A stretch of 64,000 nt of DNA. It comes from Rhodobacteraceae bacterium KLH11. GTDB lineage: Bacteria > Pseudomonadota > Alphaproteobacteria > Rhodobacterales > Rhodobacteraceae. Where the stretch lies: contig DS999531.1 of the NCBI GenBank assembly GCA_000158135.1, positions 3,036,038-3,100,037 on the forward strand, in the 5' to 3' direction. Below are positions 9,721 through 19,268 of this stretch, piece by piece. Within the stretch, counting starts at the first letter, position 1, and each line of letters opens with the position of its first letter. The notes beneath the pieces were generated by a model. The model was given only the letters and a program-made list of their open reading frames with translations, did not search any database and was not told where the DNA came from. Position numbers and translations under genes: made by a program.

Positions 9721-10866
9721 ATGTTAGTCGCCCTTGGCATCACGCTCTTCTATCTCATTTTTGTCTGGTTTGTGTTTTTCAAGGCGCGGTGGCTGAAGTT
9801 CAACATCATGTGGGGCATCGTCTCGTTCTGGGTTGGTGCGCATCTGCTGCTGATCTTTCTGGTCGCGCTGCGGTTTTTCCAACCCTTCTCGATTGACAGC
9901 CATGTTGTCCGCTCGACCATCCAGATCGTGCCCCGCCTGACACAGCCGACCATCCTGACCGAAGTGCTGGTCGAACCCAACACATGGGTCACCAAGGGGG
10001 AACCGCTTTACAAGTTCGACGATACCGTCTTCTCGCTGGCGGTAGACAAGGCAAACGCACAATTGGTCGCGGCCCAACAGAATGCGAAAATTCTGGAACA
10101 GGATGTGATTGCCGCAAGCGAAGCGGTCGAACGCGCCAACGCACAATTGGCATATGCGCTGACAGAACAGGCCCGGTATGAAAACCTTGTTCCCGCAGGC
10201 GGGGCCCGTCAGGACGAGCTGGATCGCTGGAACGAACAGGTTGCGGAAGATCAGGCAAAGATCAAAGAGGCTCAGGCCAATCTGGAAAAGGCCAATCTGG
10301 CGCTTGATTCGCAGATCGACGGGGTCAACACAGGCATTCTGGAGGCCGAGGCGCAGCTGGGCGAGGCCGAGTATTTCCTTGAAAACACAACCATCTACGC
10401 GCCCGAGAATGGCATGATCGTGTCACAGCAGGCCCGGCCCGGGATGGTAGTGGGCGAAATTCGTCTTGGGGCTATTGCCAGTTTTGTCACCGAAGACAGC
10501 CCCTATATTCTGGCCACCTTCCGGCAGCAGAACCTGAAATTTGTCGAGGTCGGCCAACCGGTCGAAGTTGCACTGGATCTCTATCCCGGTGAGGTTCTGA
10601 ACGGCAGGGTCGAGGCGATCTGGTGGGCCACCCGCCAGGGCCAGTACCTGCCCTCGGGCCGCCTGCCCGGCTTTGAGCTGCCGAAACTGCCCGGGCGGAT
10701 TGCGGTGCAGATTTCGGTTGATGTGCCCGAAGGTCATACATTCCCCGCAGGCGGGCATGCGGCAGTGGCGATCTATACCGGCATGGGTAAAAGTTTCGAA
10801 TTCCTCAGACGCATCAACATCCGCCTCTATTCCTTCGCCAACTTCATCCGACCGCTGGATATCTGA
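9721..10866 (+). CDS. HlyD-family membrane fusion protein (YiaV/YibH-like)
   Basis: A 381-residue inner-membrane-anchored adaptor. Two hydrophobic segments at residues 3-20 and 28-52 precede a lipoyl-like half (VEPNTWVTKGEPLYKFDD), a long Ala/Gln/Glu coiled coil (about 105-205), the second lipoyl half (TTIYAPENGMIVSQQ) and a beta-barrel. It lies 21 bases after the DUF3302 gene and 2 bases before a NodT-type outer-membrane factor. The operon lacks a classical transporter, so what energises export is unclear. Confidence 0.88.
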   Translation: MLVALGITLFYLIFVWFVFFKARWLKFNIMWGIVSFWVGAHLLLIFLVALRFFQPFSIDSHVVRSTIQIVPRLTQPTILTEVLVEPNTWVTKGEPLYKFDDTVFSLAVDKANAQLVAAQQNAKILEQDVIAASEAVERANAQLAYALTEQARYENLVPAGGARQDELDRWNEQVAEDQAKIKEAQANLEKANLALDSQIDGVNTGILEAEAQLGEAEYFLENTTIYAPENGMIVSQQARPGMVVGEIRLGAIASFVTEDSPYILATFRQQNLKFVEVGQPVEVALDLYPGEVLNGRVEAIWWATRQGQYLPSGRLPGFELPKLPGRIAVQISVDVPEGHTFPAGGHAAVAIYTGMGKSFEFLRRINIRLYSFANFIRPLDI

Positions 10867-10868
10867 GA

Positions 10869-12428
10869 ATGCGCACCATAACACTCCGCCGCCTGTTGGG
10901 CACTGCCCTGTGTGCCGCCGTTCTCACCGCCTGCGCCCCTGTGGGGCCGGATTTTGTGCGCCCGAACTCTCCGGTCGTGAAGCAGTGGATTGAAGTGAAC
11001 AGCCCCAGCGCAGGTCAGAGCGGCCTGACCTCGCGCAGCGCGCCCGTGGTCAGGTGGTGGGAGACATTCAACGACCCCACGCTGAACAAACTGATCGCCG
11101 AGGCCTATGCCCAGAACCTGACCCTGCAGGTCGCCGGGGCCCGCGTGTTGCAGGCCCGCGCACAGCTTGGCATCGCGTTTGGCGAGCTTTACCCGCAATC
11201 GCAGGCCATCGGCGGCTCATTAGAGCGTCGACAGATCAGCGACAATCTGGGGCCGATCGCCGATGTGCGCCGGATCATCCCGCTGGACACCGAATTCTCG
11301 ACCTCGCAGGTGGGTTTTGACGCGCAATGGGAACTGGACCTTTGGGGCCAGCAACGCCGTGGCGTGCAGGCAGCGCGGTCCAATCTGGCGCTGCAGGTGG
11401 CCAATTATGACGATGCGCTGGTAACGCTGACCGGCGATGTCGCTGCGCTGTATATCAATATCCGCTCTTTGCAGGAGGCTTTGAGCGTCGCCCGCGAGAA
11501 TATTGATATTCAACAGGTATCTGCAGACCTGACGCAACTGCGGTTCAACAATGGTGTGACTACCGAACTGGATGTGCAGGAATCGACGGCACTGCTCAAC
11601 AACACCAAGGCGCTGGTGCCTCAGCTGGAAAGCGATCTGGCGCAGGCGCAGAATGCGCTGGCGGTGCTGCTGGGTAAAACGCCGTCGCAAATGGCCGGTC
11701 TGCTGGGCAATTCAGGGCGCATTCCGGCCGCACGTTCGAACATCGCGGTGGGTGTTCCGGCAGAGCTGTTGCGCCGCCGCCCGGATGTGCGCGCCGCCGA
11801 ACTGGCCGCCGCAACGCAATCGGCGCAGGTGGGCATTGCGCTGGCGGACCTCTACCCGCAATTCATTTTGTCGGGTTCAATCGGGCTGCAGGCCTCGGGC
11901 GGGCGCGATCTGTTCAGTTCCAACAGCACCACGGGTCTGGCCAGTGCAGGCGTGGTCTGGAACGTGCTGAATTATGGCCGGATCAAGAACAACGTCCGTG
12001 CACAGGACGCCGCATATCAGGCCCTGATCGCAAATTATCAGAACACCGTCCTGACCGCCTATTCCGAGGTGGAAAGCGCGATGGTCGCCTATGCGCAGGC
12101 CCGCAAACAGGTCACGTTCTATCAGCGCAGCGTCGAGGCATCGCGCAAAGCCGCCGATATCGCCGTCGATCAGTACCGCGACGGCATCGCCAGTTATTCC
12201 CGCATCCTGAACACGCAAACCGCCCTGTTGCGGTCGCAGGCGAATCTGATCGAAGCACGGCAAGAGGTCTCGTCAAATCTGGTCGCGATCTACAAAGGTC
12301 TGGGCGGTGGCTGGCAAATCCGGCAAAATCAGGAGTTCCTGCCCGAAACCGTGCTGGCCGAAATGGCCTATCGCACCGATTGGGGTGATCTGTTGCAGAA
12401 AGCACCAACCGGCGTCAGCCTGAACTGA
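10869..12428 (+). CDS. outer-membrane efflux lipoprotein, NodT/OprM family
   Basis: A 519-residue TolC-like channel subunit. The N-terminus is a lipoprotein signal with lipobox LTAC (cleavage before Cys in VLTACAPVGPDF), followed by the two repeated OEP domains with long alpha-helical hairpins and the family segment RRRPDVRAAE. It is the last gene of the DUF3302-HlyD-NodT operon and the only outer-membrane factor in the window, so it could also serve the RND pump at 2.3-6.7 kb. It converges with mprF with only 3 bases between the stops. Confidence 0.93.
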   Translation: MRTITLRRLLGTALCAAVLTACAPVGPDFVRPNSPVVKQWIEVNSPSAGQSGLTSRSAPVVRWWETFNDPTLNKLIAEAYAQNLTLQVAGARVLQARAQLGIAFGELYPQSQAIGGSLERRQISDNLGPIADVRRIIPLDTEFSTSQVGFDAQWELDLWGQQRRGVQAARSNLALQVANYDDALVTLTGDVAALYINIRSLQEALSVARENIDIQQVSADLTQLRFNNGVTTELDVQESTALLNNTKALVPQLESDLAQAQNALAVLLGKTPSQMAGLLGNSGRIPAARSNIAVGVPAELLRRRPDVRAAELAAATQSAQVGIALADLYPQFILSGSIGLQASGGRDLFSSNSTTGLASAGVVWNVLNYGRIKNNVRAQDAAYQALIANYQNTVLTAYSEVESAMVAYAQARKQVTFYQRSVEASRKAADIAVDQYRDGIASYSRILNTQTALLRSQANLIEARQEVSSNLVAIYKGLGGGWQIRQNQEFLPETVLAEMAYRTDWGDLLQKAPTGVSLN

Positions 12429-12431
12429 CCC

Positions 12432-15026
12432 CTATTTCGTCAGCCCGCGCAACCCGCCAGAGATCAGGATATTCACCTCATACAAGATGCGCGGCGCGGC
12501 CAACCCGCCGGGGCTGGCCAGATAGTTCGGGCTCCATTCCGGGTCAAACTTCTGCTTGAAACTGCGCAGGCCCTCGAAGTGATAGAACTGTTCGCCATGC
12601 TCATAAACAAACCCGCCGATGCGGTTCCAGAGCGAGGCGAGTTGCCGGTTCTCGATCCCCGAAAACGGCGCCGCCCCCAGTGAGAACCAGTGGAACCCCT
12701 GCGCGGCCCCCCATGACATCATCTCGGCAAACAGCGCGTCCATGACAAAGCTGGGGCTGTCAGGTTCATATCGCATCAGGTCCAGCGACAGTTCAGATTT
12801 GTTGCCGCCCTGAAACAGATTTGCAAAGGCCATGATCTTGCCCGTCTCATCGCGCAGGACCGCGTGATCAAAATAAGACAGGTAGTCTTCATCAAAGCCC
12901 CCCAGGGCAAAGCCCTTTTCCTCGCCTGCTTTGCGCGCCAGCCAGTGATCGGAAATCGCGCGCAGTTCGGGCAGTACCGGGGCAAGGTCCTCTTTCGGGA
13001 TGATCTCGAACACATAGCCCTCGCGCGCGGCCCGGTTCCTGGCCTGCCGGAACCGTTTGCGGGGCTTTCCGTCCAGCGAGAAATTGGTCAACGGCACCCG
13101 TGCCACCTCGCCAATCTTGAGGATCGAAAGGCCAAGGTCCAGAAAAGTCGGCAGGTACTTGGTGGAGACGCTGTAAAAGGCGCAAAGCTTGCCCTCACGA
13201 TCCGCTTGTTCGCGCAGCTGCCAGATCAGTTGCTGGCCCGCCTTCTCATCGCCTACGGGTTCGCCCTTGGTGATCAGGGCATTGCCGGTGTCGGCATAGG
13301 CCAGAAAGGCCGTCGCATCGTCGGAGATCAGGAACTGCTTGTCGCCGGTCAGGGAAATCTGAGACTCGGTATCCTCGCATTCCATCACCAGCCGCTCAAC
13401 AACTTCGGGGATTTCGGTGCGGGTCGGGGTCGGAATCTCGCGCCCGAACAGCGAGTTCACCGCCACCACCCCAAGGATCACGGCCACCACAAGGCTGGAC
13501 CGCAGGAAGCGCGAGGCGTCGCCATTCCACGCAAACTCCCACCACAGGGCGTTCTGATATTCGACATGGGAATAGGAAAACAGCCCGATCCAGAAGATCA
13601 CCAGCAGCAAAGCCATAACGCTGACCAGCCATGGGATGTTCAGGCGAAAGATCGACGCACCGCTGACCCGATAGAACGCGCCACGGAACATCGCAAGCAA
13701 GGCAATGGTGCCAAGCAGCGAAAGCGCCTCATGCATGTCCAACCCTTTGGTCAGCGAGGCCACAAAGCCCGCCACCATCAGCAGCATCGCCACGATCCAG
13801 GCGCGGTAGAGCTTTCGGAACAACCCCCGCGACACCAGCAGCAGCAGAACACCCACTGCGCTGCCCGCCAGATGTGAGGCCTCGACAAACGACAGGGGCA
13901 GCACCTCGCGCAGCACGCCAAGGTTCCGGGAACTGGCAGGCAGAGCCCCGGACACAAGCAGGATCACCCCCGCCACAGCAGCGATACCTGCGGCCACCAT
14001 TGGAACAATGGGCCGGATGGCACGGTAAACCCAGACCGCAGCCCCCCCGATGCGATGGCGTTGCGTCAGCGCCGATGCAGCCGCAATCGACAGGCTTGCG
14101 ATCGCGAAAGGCAAAAACGTGTAAACGATCCGGTACAGCAACAGCGCCGCAATAACATCCGAGCGGCCGGATGCACCAAGCCCCGCCATCAATGTGGCCT
14201 CGAACACGCCAATCCCGCCCGGCGCGTGGCTAAGAATACCAACCGCAATTGCGGCCACATAGATTGTGAAGAAATACGGATAGCCGACCCCCAGATCGTC
14301 AGGCATCAACACATAAAGCGCCATCGACGCGCCAAACAGATCGCCAACCGCCGCAACTGTCAGCAGGCTGGCCAGCTTGCCGCCCGGCAGGTTGAACCCG
14401 AACCCGCCATAGGCCAGCCTCCGCCCCCCGCTCGACAGCCAGACGAACAATGCACCGAGACCTGCCAGCAGGCTCATGCCGATTACTGTTTCTGTCGTCT
14501 CACCAATCGGCATGATCTTCGAGACGCCATCGGGATGCAGCGTTAGCAACAGGCCCAATATCAGGATCAACCCCATCCAGAATGCCACCCAGGAGGTCGC
14601 GATCACCCCGGCCACCCGCCCCAGATCCAGCCCCAGCGAGGCATAGATGCGATACCGGATCGCTGTGCCGGTGATGTAAGAGAACCCAAGACAGTTCGAC
14701 ACCGCATAGCCGCTTGCCCCGGCCAGACCGGCAACCGGCAAGGGCACCTTTCCCCCGGCCACGCTTTGAACCGCGAAGACATCATAAAATGACAGCGACA
14801 GGAAACTGAACGCCGTCCAGCACAGCGCAAAGAACATGACCTTCCATGAGGTCGCTGCGATATCGCTTTGAATGTCCGTCCATTTCACATGCGCGGACAA
14901 GTCATGCAGCACCACCAGCGCGATCAGCGTCACCAGCGCCGGAACCGTCAAACGCACCAGCGGCTTTTCCAGAATCCCCGCCAGGCGCCCGACTGGCGTC
15001 TCTTCAGGTGTCGCCTCTGTGGTCAT
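12432..15026 (-). CDS. mprF: bifunctional phosphatidylglycerol lysyltransferase/flippase
   Basis: An 864-residue protein of the MprF family. The N-terminal about 550 residues are a chain of membrane helices (flippase part). The C-terminal about 310 residues form the soluble DUF2156 GNAT-like aminoacyl-PG synthase domain, with segments such as FHWFSLGAAPFSGIENR and KFDPEWSPNYLA. The family transfers Lys or Ala from aminoacyl-tRNA to phosphatidylglycerol and flips the product, lowering surface negative charge. Which amino acid is used cannot be seen. It is a single gene with its own start at 15026. Confidence 0.92.
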   Translation of the reverse strand: MTTEATPEETPVGRLAGILEKPLVRLTVPALVTLIALVVLHDLSAHVKWTDIQSDIAATSWKVMFFALCWTAFSFLSLSFYDVFAVQSVAGGKVPLPVAGLAGASGYAVSNCLGFSYITGTAIRYRIYASLGLDLGRVAGVIATSWVAFWMGLILILGLLLTLHPDGVSKIMPIGETTETVIGMSLLAGLGALFVWLSSGGRRLAYGGFGFNLPGGKLASLLTVAAVGDLFGASMALYVLMPDDLGVGYPYFFTIYVAAIAVGILSHAPGGIGVFEATLMAGLGASGRSDVIAALLLYRIVYTFLPFAIASLSIAAASALTQRHRIGGAAVWVYRAIRPIVPMVAAGIAAVAGVILLVSGALPASSRNLGVLREVLPLSFVEASHLAGSAVGVLLLLVSRGLFRKLYRAWIVAMLLMVAGFVASLTKGLDMHEALSLLGTIALLAMFRGAFYRVSGASIFRLNIPWLVSVMALLLVIFWIGLFSYSHVEYQNALWWEFAWNGDASRFLRSSLVVAVILGVVAVNSLFGREIPTPTRTEIPEVVERLVMECEDTESQISLTGDKQFLISDDATAFLAYADTGNALITKGEPVGDEKAGQQLIWQLREQADREGKLCAFYSVSTKYLPTFLDLGLSILKIGEVARVPLTNFSLDGKPRKRFRQARNRAAREGYVFEIIPKEDLAPVLPELRAISDHWLARKAGEEKGFALGGFDEDYLSYFDHAVLRDETGKIMAFANLFQGGNKSELSLDLMRYEPDSPSFVMDALFAEMMSWGAAQGFHWFSLGAAPFSGIENRQLASLWNRIGGFVYEHGEQFYHFEGLRSFKQKFDPEWSPNYLASPGGLAAPRILYEVNILISGGLRGLTK

Positions 15027-15119
15027 TCCGATTGCCCCCGCTCAGCCCGCTACGCCGGATTGATGAATGCGCCGAGCTTTACACGTTTTTACAAACCCAC
15101 AAAGCATGTTACGCGATTA

Positions 15120-15551
15120 TCATGTCCGGCCCTTGCGCGTGGAAAGCAACAGATTGGTTTCAGATCGGGTAATACCTTCCATGCGCCTGATCTGGAACAG
15201 GACCTCATCCAGATCACCCAGCGTCTCGGTCCCGATCTCGGCGATCAGGTCCCAACTGCCATTGGTTGAATGCACGGCGCGAACCTGCCGCATCGCGGCG
15301 ATCCGGGATCGAATCCTCTCGGTCCCGCGCCCCTCGATCTCCAGCATCATCAAGCCGCGCACGGGGCTTTCAGACACATCCTGCCGGGTCACGACCGTGA
15401 AACCCACGATCTCGCCGGATTGTTTGAGCCGCTGCAATCGACTGCGCACCGTGGTTCGGGTGACCCCCAAAAGCTCAGCCAGTTCAGAGAGCGAGGCACG
15501 CGCATCACGGTGCAACGCACTCAGCAAGCGGCTATCCAGTTCGTCCATCAC
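15120..15551 (-). CDS. Lrp/AsnC-family regulator of the arginase operon
   Basis: A 143-residue regulator. The N-terminal winged helix-turn-helix (LSELAELLGVTRTTVRSRLQRL) is followed by the RAM/AsnC ligand-binding domain containing RAVHSTNGSWDLIAEI. It is divergent from arginase and ornithine cyclodeaminase, the position of ArgR/Lrp-type activators of arginine catabolism. The ligand is probably arginine or ornithine (inference). The 93-base gap downstream to mprF holds nothing I can identify. Confidence 0.88.
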   Translation of the reverse strand: MMDELDSRLLSALHRDARASLSELAELLGVTRTTVRSRLQRLKQSGEIVGFTVVTRQDVSESPVRGLMMLEIEGRGTERIRSRIAAMRQVRAVHSTNGSWDLIAEIGTETLGDLDEVLFQIRRMEGITRSETNLLLSTRKGRT

Positions 15552-15634
15552 AGCTTACCATTTTGTGTTTAGTTGATTCAGTTTGATCATTTTGATCTCT
15601 TTTCTCAAGCCATATCGAGTCGGTAGATAAACAC
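15552..15634. promoter_or_regulatory. divergent promoter region of the Lrp regulator and arginase
   Basis: An AT-rich 83-base gap with a repeated TTTGATC (15582-15588 and 15591-15597). Repeated AT-rich half-sites are typical of Lrp-family binding. The arginase ATG has only a weak ribosome binding site (GGTAGATAAACAC). Confidence 0.4.
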
Positions 15635-16555
15635 ATGGACAAAAAACACATCATATTGGCCGGTGTTCCAATGGATGCCGGCAAACACCGTCAAGGGTGC
15701 CGGATGGGGCCCGATGCCTATCGCGTTGCGGGCCTGATGCAGGCACTGTCCGATCTGGGGCATACTGTGGCTGACATCGGCGATACCCAACCCGACCCGG
15801 TGGAGTCGCCGGAAGACCCGCACCTGTTCGCCCTGCCCGAGTGCATCGGCTGGACACAGGCACTCAGCCGTATGGCGCAAGAGGTCGCCCGGCAAGGTTT
15901 ACCGATTTTCATGGGGGGCGATCACGCACTTTCCATGGGAACGGTATCTGGCATGGCAGCGCATGCGAACACCTTGGGGCGTCCGCTTTTTGTCCTGTGG
16001 CTGGATGCCCATAGTGATTTTCACACCCCCAGCAGCAGCGGCAGTGGCAACCTGCACGGCACGCCTGTGGCGTATTTCACCGGCCAATCGGGATTCGATG
16101 CCTTTCCGCCGCTGGTCACGCCGGTCCCAACCGATCGTGTCGGCATGATCGGCCTGCGCTCGGTTGACCCGGCTGAGCGTGCGGCGCTGGAAAAAGATCA
16201 GGCGATGCTGGCCGATATGCGCAGCATCGACGAGCACGGCATCAAAACCCCGCTGCTTGCCTTCCTTGATAAGGTCCGTGCTGCCAACGGCATCCTGCAT
16301 GTCTCGCTGGATGTGGATTTCCTCGATCCGTCAATCGCCCCCGCAGTCGGCACCACTGTCCCCGGTGGCGCGACCGAACGTGAGGCGCATCTGGTGATGG
16401 AGTTGCTGCACGAAAGCGGCCTGGTCTGCTCGCTCGACCTGGTTGAACTGAACCCGTTCCTTGATGAGCGCGGGCGAACCGCAAAACTGATGGTTGATCT
16501 GGCCGCCTCGCTGATGGGGCGCCGCATCTTTGACCGACCAACCCGGAGCTTCTGA
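15635..16555 (+). CDS. rocF: arginase
   Basis: Hydrolyses arginine to ornithine and urea with a binuclear manganese centre. The 306-residue protein has all the metal-ligand motifs: GGDHALSMG, LDAHSDFHTP and SLDVDFLDPSIAP followed by VGTTVPGG. Its stop overlaps the next start (TGATG), so it is co-translated with ornithine cyclodeaminase. Together they convert arginine to proline. The divergent Lrp gene is the likely regulator. Confidence 0.95.
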   Translation: MDKKHIILAGVPMDAGKHRQGCRMGPDAYRVAGLMQALSDLGHTVADIGDTQPDPVESPEDPHLFALPECIGWTQALSRMAQEVARQGLPIFMGGDHALSMGTVSGMAAHANTLGRPLFVLWLDAHSDFHTPSSSGSGNLHGTPVAYFTGQSGFDAFPPLVTPVPTDRVGMIGLRSVDPAERAALEKDQAMLADMRSIDEHGIKTPLLAFLDKVRAANGILHVSLDVDFLDPSIAPAVGTTVPGGATEREAHLVMELLHESGLVCSLDLVELNPFLDERGRTAKLMVDLAASLMGRRIFDRPTRSF

Positions 16556-17598
16556 TGACGCAACCTTCCGACAAGGCCCTCGTGCCCTTCGTATCCGTCG
16601 ACAACATGATGCGCCTGATCCACCATATCGGGGTCGAGCAGATGATCACCCAGATCGCCGCCCAGATCGAGGCGGATTTCAAGCGCTGGGAAAGCTTCGA
16701 CAAAACGCCACGCATCCCCGCCCACTCGCCCCACGGTGTCATCGAACTGATGCCCACCTCGGACGGCGAGGCCTATGGGTTCAAATATGTGAACGGACAT
16801 CCCAAGAACACATCCGAGGGTCTGCAGACAGTAACGGCGTTTGGCCTGCTGGCGGATGTCTATACCGGCTATCCGACCCTGCTGACCGAGATGACAATGC
16901 TCACCGCCCTGCGCACCGCCGCCACGTCGGCACTGGTGGGTCGCTATCTGGCCTCCAAGTCAGCGTCGACAATGGCGATGATTGGAAACGGCGCACAATC
17001 CGAATTCCAATGCCTCGCATTCAAAGCCATGTGCGGAATTGATACCGTCCGGCTCTACGATACAGATCCGAATGCCACCGCAAAATGTGCTGCCAACCTT
17101 CAGGGTAAAGGGCTGGCGGTGATCCCCTGCAAAACGCCGGAAGACGCGATCGAGGGCGCACAGATCATTACCACATGCACTGCAGACAAGAAATACGCCA
17201 CCATTCTGACCGACAACATGGTCGGACCCGGTGTCCATATCAACGCAATCGGCGGCGACTGCCCAGGTAAGACCGAACTGCATCGCGATATCCTGCTGCG
17301 CTCAGACATCTTCGTCGAATACCCCGAACAAACGCGCATCGAAGGTGAAATTCAGGCACTGGAGGCAGACCACCCCGTCACCGAGATGTGGCAGGTAATG
17401 ACCGGTCAGGCCAAAGGGCGCACGGATGATCGGCAAATCACCCTGTTTGACAGCGTGGGCTTCGCGATTGAGGATTTCTCGGCCCTGCGCTACATCAAGA
17501 AAGCGATAGAAGGCACTGAATTCTTTGAGCCTCTGGACATGCTTGCAGACCCGGACGACCCACGTGATCTGTTTGGCATGCTGATGCGGGCTGAATAA
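16555..17598 (+). CDS. ocd: ornithine cyclodeaminase
   Basis: An NAD-dependent enzyme of the OCD/mu-crystallin family converting ornithine to proline and ammonia. It is 347 residues long; the Rossmann nucleotide site is visible in MAMIGNGAQSEFQCLAF, and the family segment VHINAIGGDCPGKTEL follows. The one-base overlap with the arginase stop supports a two-gene arginine-to-proline operon. A palindromic intergenic repeat lies just downstream. Confidence 0.95.
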   Translation: MTQPSDKALVPFVSVDNMMRLIHHIGVEQMITQIAAQIEADFKRWESFDKTPRIPAHSPHGVIELMPTSDGEAYGFKYVNGHPKNTSEGLQTVTAFGLLADVYTGYPTLLTEMTMLTALRTAATSALVGRYLASKSASTMAMIGNGAQSEFQCLAFKAMCGIDTVRLYDTDPNATAKCAANLQGKGLAVIPCKTPEDAIEGAQIITTCTADKKYATILTDNMVGPGVHINAIGGDCPGKTELHRDILLRSDIFVEYPEQTRIEGEIQALEADHPVTEMWQVMTGQAKGRTDDRQITLFDSVGFAIEDFSALRYIKKAIEGTEFFEPLDMLADPDDPRDLFGMLMRAE

Positions 17599-17641
17599 CG
17601 CCGCGCGCGCCCTCGACCAGCGACGAACGCAAACCATAACC

Positions 17642-17702
17642 AAGGGGGCTCTGCCCCCGTCGCCTCCGGCGCCTCCCCCGGGATATTTATAGCCAGATGA
17701 AG
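17642..17702 (+). repeat. modular intergenic repeat, copy A
   Basis: Built of a GGGGGC-loop-GCCCCC hairpin, a GCC-rich hairpin, then CCGGGATATTT...GCCAGATGAAG at 17678-17702. The same order of modules occurs inverted at 53377-53437. It lies directly after the ocd stop and may act as a terminator or RNA 3-prime stabiliser. Confidence 0.75.
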
Positions 17703-17810
17703 ATGGGATCCACTCTCTGGCAGAAGCCGAAGAACTTCACCCGGCGCGGTCATCAGCATTCAGGCCTGGGCCTCAGGAACAGAATCGCCCACGCCATTAA
17801 GGATCCGTTC

Positions 17811-17835
17811 CTTCATCTGGCCATAAATATCCCGG
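17811..17835 (-). repeat. modular intergenic repeat, half copy B (inverted relative to A)
   Basis: These 25 bases are the reverse complement of 17678-17702 with one mismatch. Similarity continues inward on both sides through GGATCC. Together the copies form a 158-base inverted structure between ocd and the convergent TRAP operon. The 108 bases between the arms contain no supported gene. Confidence 0.8.
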
Positions 17836-17861
17836 AGCGCGAGGCAGCGCCTCGCAAAAAC

Positions 17862-19265
17862 CTATCCCGCGAGAGACGGCAAGTAGAGAACGATCCCTGG
17901 AAAGGCGACAAGCAAAGCAATCGTCAATGCATCCGCGATGAAAAACGGGGTGACGCCTTTGAACACGTCCTGAACACTCAGATCGGGCCGCACTCCGGCA
18001 ACAACAAAGCAGTTCAATCCGATGGGTGGCGTGATCAGGCAGAATTCGGCCATCTTGACGACCAGTATCCCGAACCAGATGGCGCACATTGGTCCTGACA
18101 TTCCAAAAGCGCTGTCTGCGGCGCTGACGGCCTCTCCTCCGTTTAGTGCCATCACTGCCGGGTAGACCACTGGCAGCGTCAAGAGCAGCATTCCGATGGC
18201 ATCCATGAACATGCCCAGTACGGCATAGGCCAGCAGGATGCAGATGAGGATCAGCATCGGCGACATTTCAAGTGAGGTGATCCAGTCCGAAAACGCCCCG
18301 GGAAGATCGGCGAAACCCAGAAAGCGCACATAAATAAGGACACCCCAGATGATCGCAAAAATCATCGCCGTCAGTTTGGCCGTTTCAAGCAGGGCCGATT
18401 TGAACTCGGGCCAGCGCATGCCGTGGATCAGTGCAAAACAGAACACGATAAAAGCCCCGATGGCGCCGCCTTCGGTCGGGGTTCCCCAGGCCTTGTCGCC
18501 AAACGGGTTGTAGACAAAGCAGATGATAATCAGGATCACCGCCACAATGGGCAATGCGCCCGGCAGCGCGGCAAAGCGCTGTTTCCAGCTAAAGCCTGTC
18601 ACCGGAGGCCCGACAGATTTGAATACCACCGCGATGCCGACGATCAGCAGGCCATAGATCACCGCCGAAAACGCTCCGGGGATAAATCCGGCGAGCAACA
18701 GTTTCCCCACGTCCTGCTCAACAATGATGGCATAGATCACCAAAATCGCCGAAGGCGGGATGAGCGAGGCTAATGTTCCGCCAGCGGCAACCACCCCTGC
18801 TGCGAAACGCTTGTTATAGCCTACGGCCAGCATCTCGGGGATGGCGATGCGGGCAAAGACGGCTGAGGTGGCGACTGATGCGCCCGAGACGGCGGCAAAC
18901 CCTGCAGTAGCAAAGATGGTTGAGACAGCCAGCCCGCCCGGCACCCAGGCGATCCAGCGTTTTGCCGCTTCGAACAAGGCGCGGGTCAGGCCGGCGTAAT
19001 AGGCCAGATAGCCGATCAGGATGAATGTGGGGATCAGGCTCAGCGTATGTGACGCCACTTTGGAATGCGGCACTTGACCGGCTGTTTTCACAGCGATTGT
19101 CAGCGCTTTTCCAAACCGGTCAGGATCATATCCGAACTTGGCCCAGAAGATCCAGACCAGCCCGATCAAACCGGCAAGCCCGGCGGCAAACGCCACGCGC
19201 ATACCCGTGACCACAAGCACCAACAGCCCGGCGGTGACCCAGAGGCCGATCTCTATCGTATCCAT
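17862..19265 (-). CDS. TRAP transporter large permease (DctM family)
   Basis: A 467-residue multi-helix inner-membrane subunit that drives sodium-coupled solute import. Glycine/alanine-rich helices span the whole length, with the family segments LIPPSAILVIYAIIVEQ and TPPIGLNCFVVAG. It is separated by 3 bases from the small permease. The solute is not evident; C4-dicarboxylates or other organic acids are typical. Confidence 0.93.
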   Translation of the reverse strand: MDTIEIGLWVTAGLLVLVVTGMRVAFAAGLAGLIGLVWIFWAKFGYDPDRFGKALTIAVKTAGQVPHSKVASHTLSLIPTFILIGYLAYYAGLTRALFEAAKRWIAWVPGGLAVSTIFATAGFAAVSGASVATSAVFARIAIPEMLAVGYNKRFAAGVVAAGGTLASLIPPSAILVIYAIIVEQDVGKLLLAGFIPGAFSAVIYGLLIVGIAVVFKSVGPPVTGFSWKQRFAALPGALPIVAVILIIICFVYNPFGDKAWGTPTEGGAIGAFIVFCFALIHGMRWPEFKSALLETAKLTAMIFAIIWGVLIYVRFLGFADLPGAFSDWITSLEMSPMLILICILLAYAVLGMFMDAIGMLLLTLPVVYPAVMALNGGEAVSAADSAFGMSGPMCAIWFGILVVKMAEFCLITPPIGLNCFVVAGVRPDLSVQDVFKGVTPFFIADALTIALLVAFPGIVLYLPSLAG

Positions 19266-19268
19266 GGG

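Noticed and set aside
17697..18098. A 133-residue plus-strand frame in the gap after ocd
   Set aside because: It runs through the inverted repeat and then antisense into the TRAP permease gene. No ribosome site and no family.
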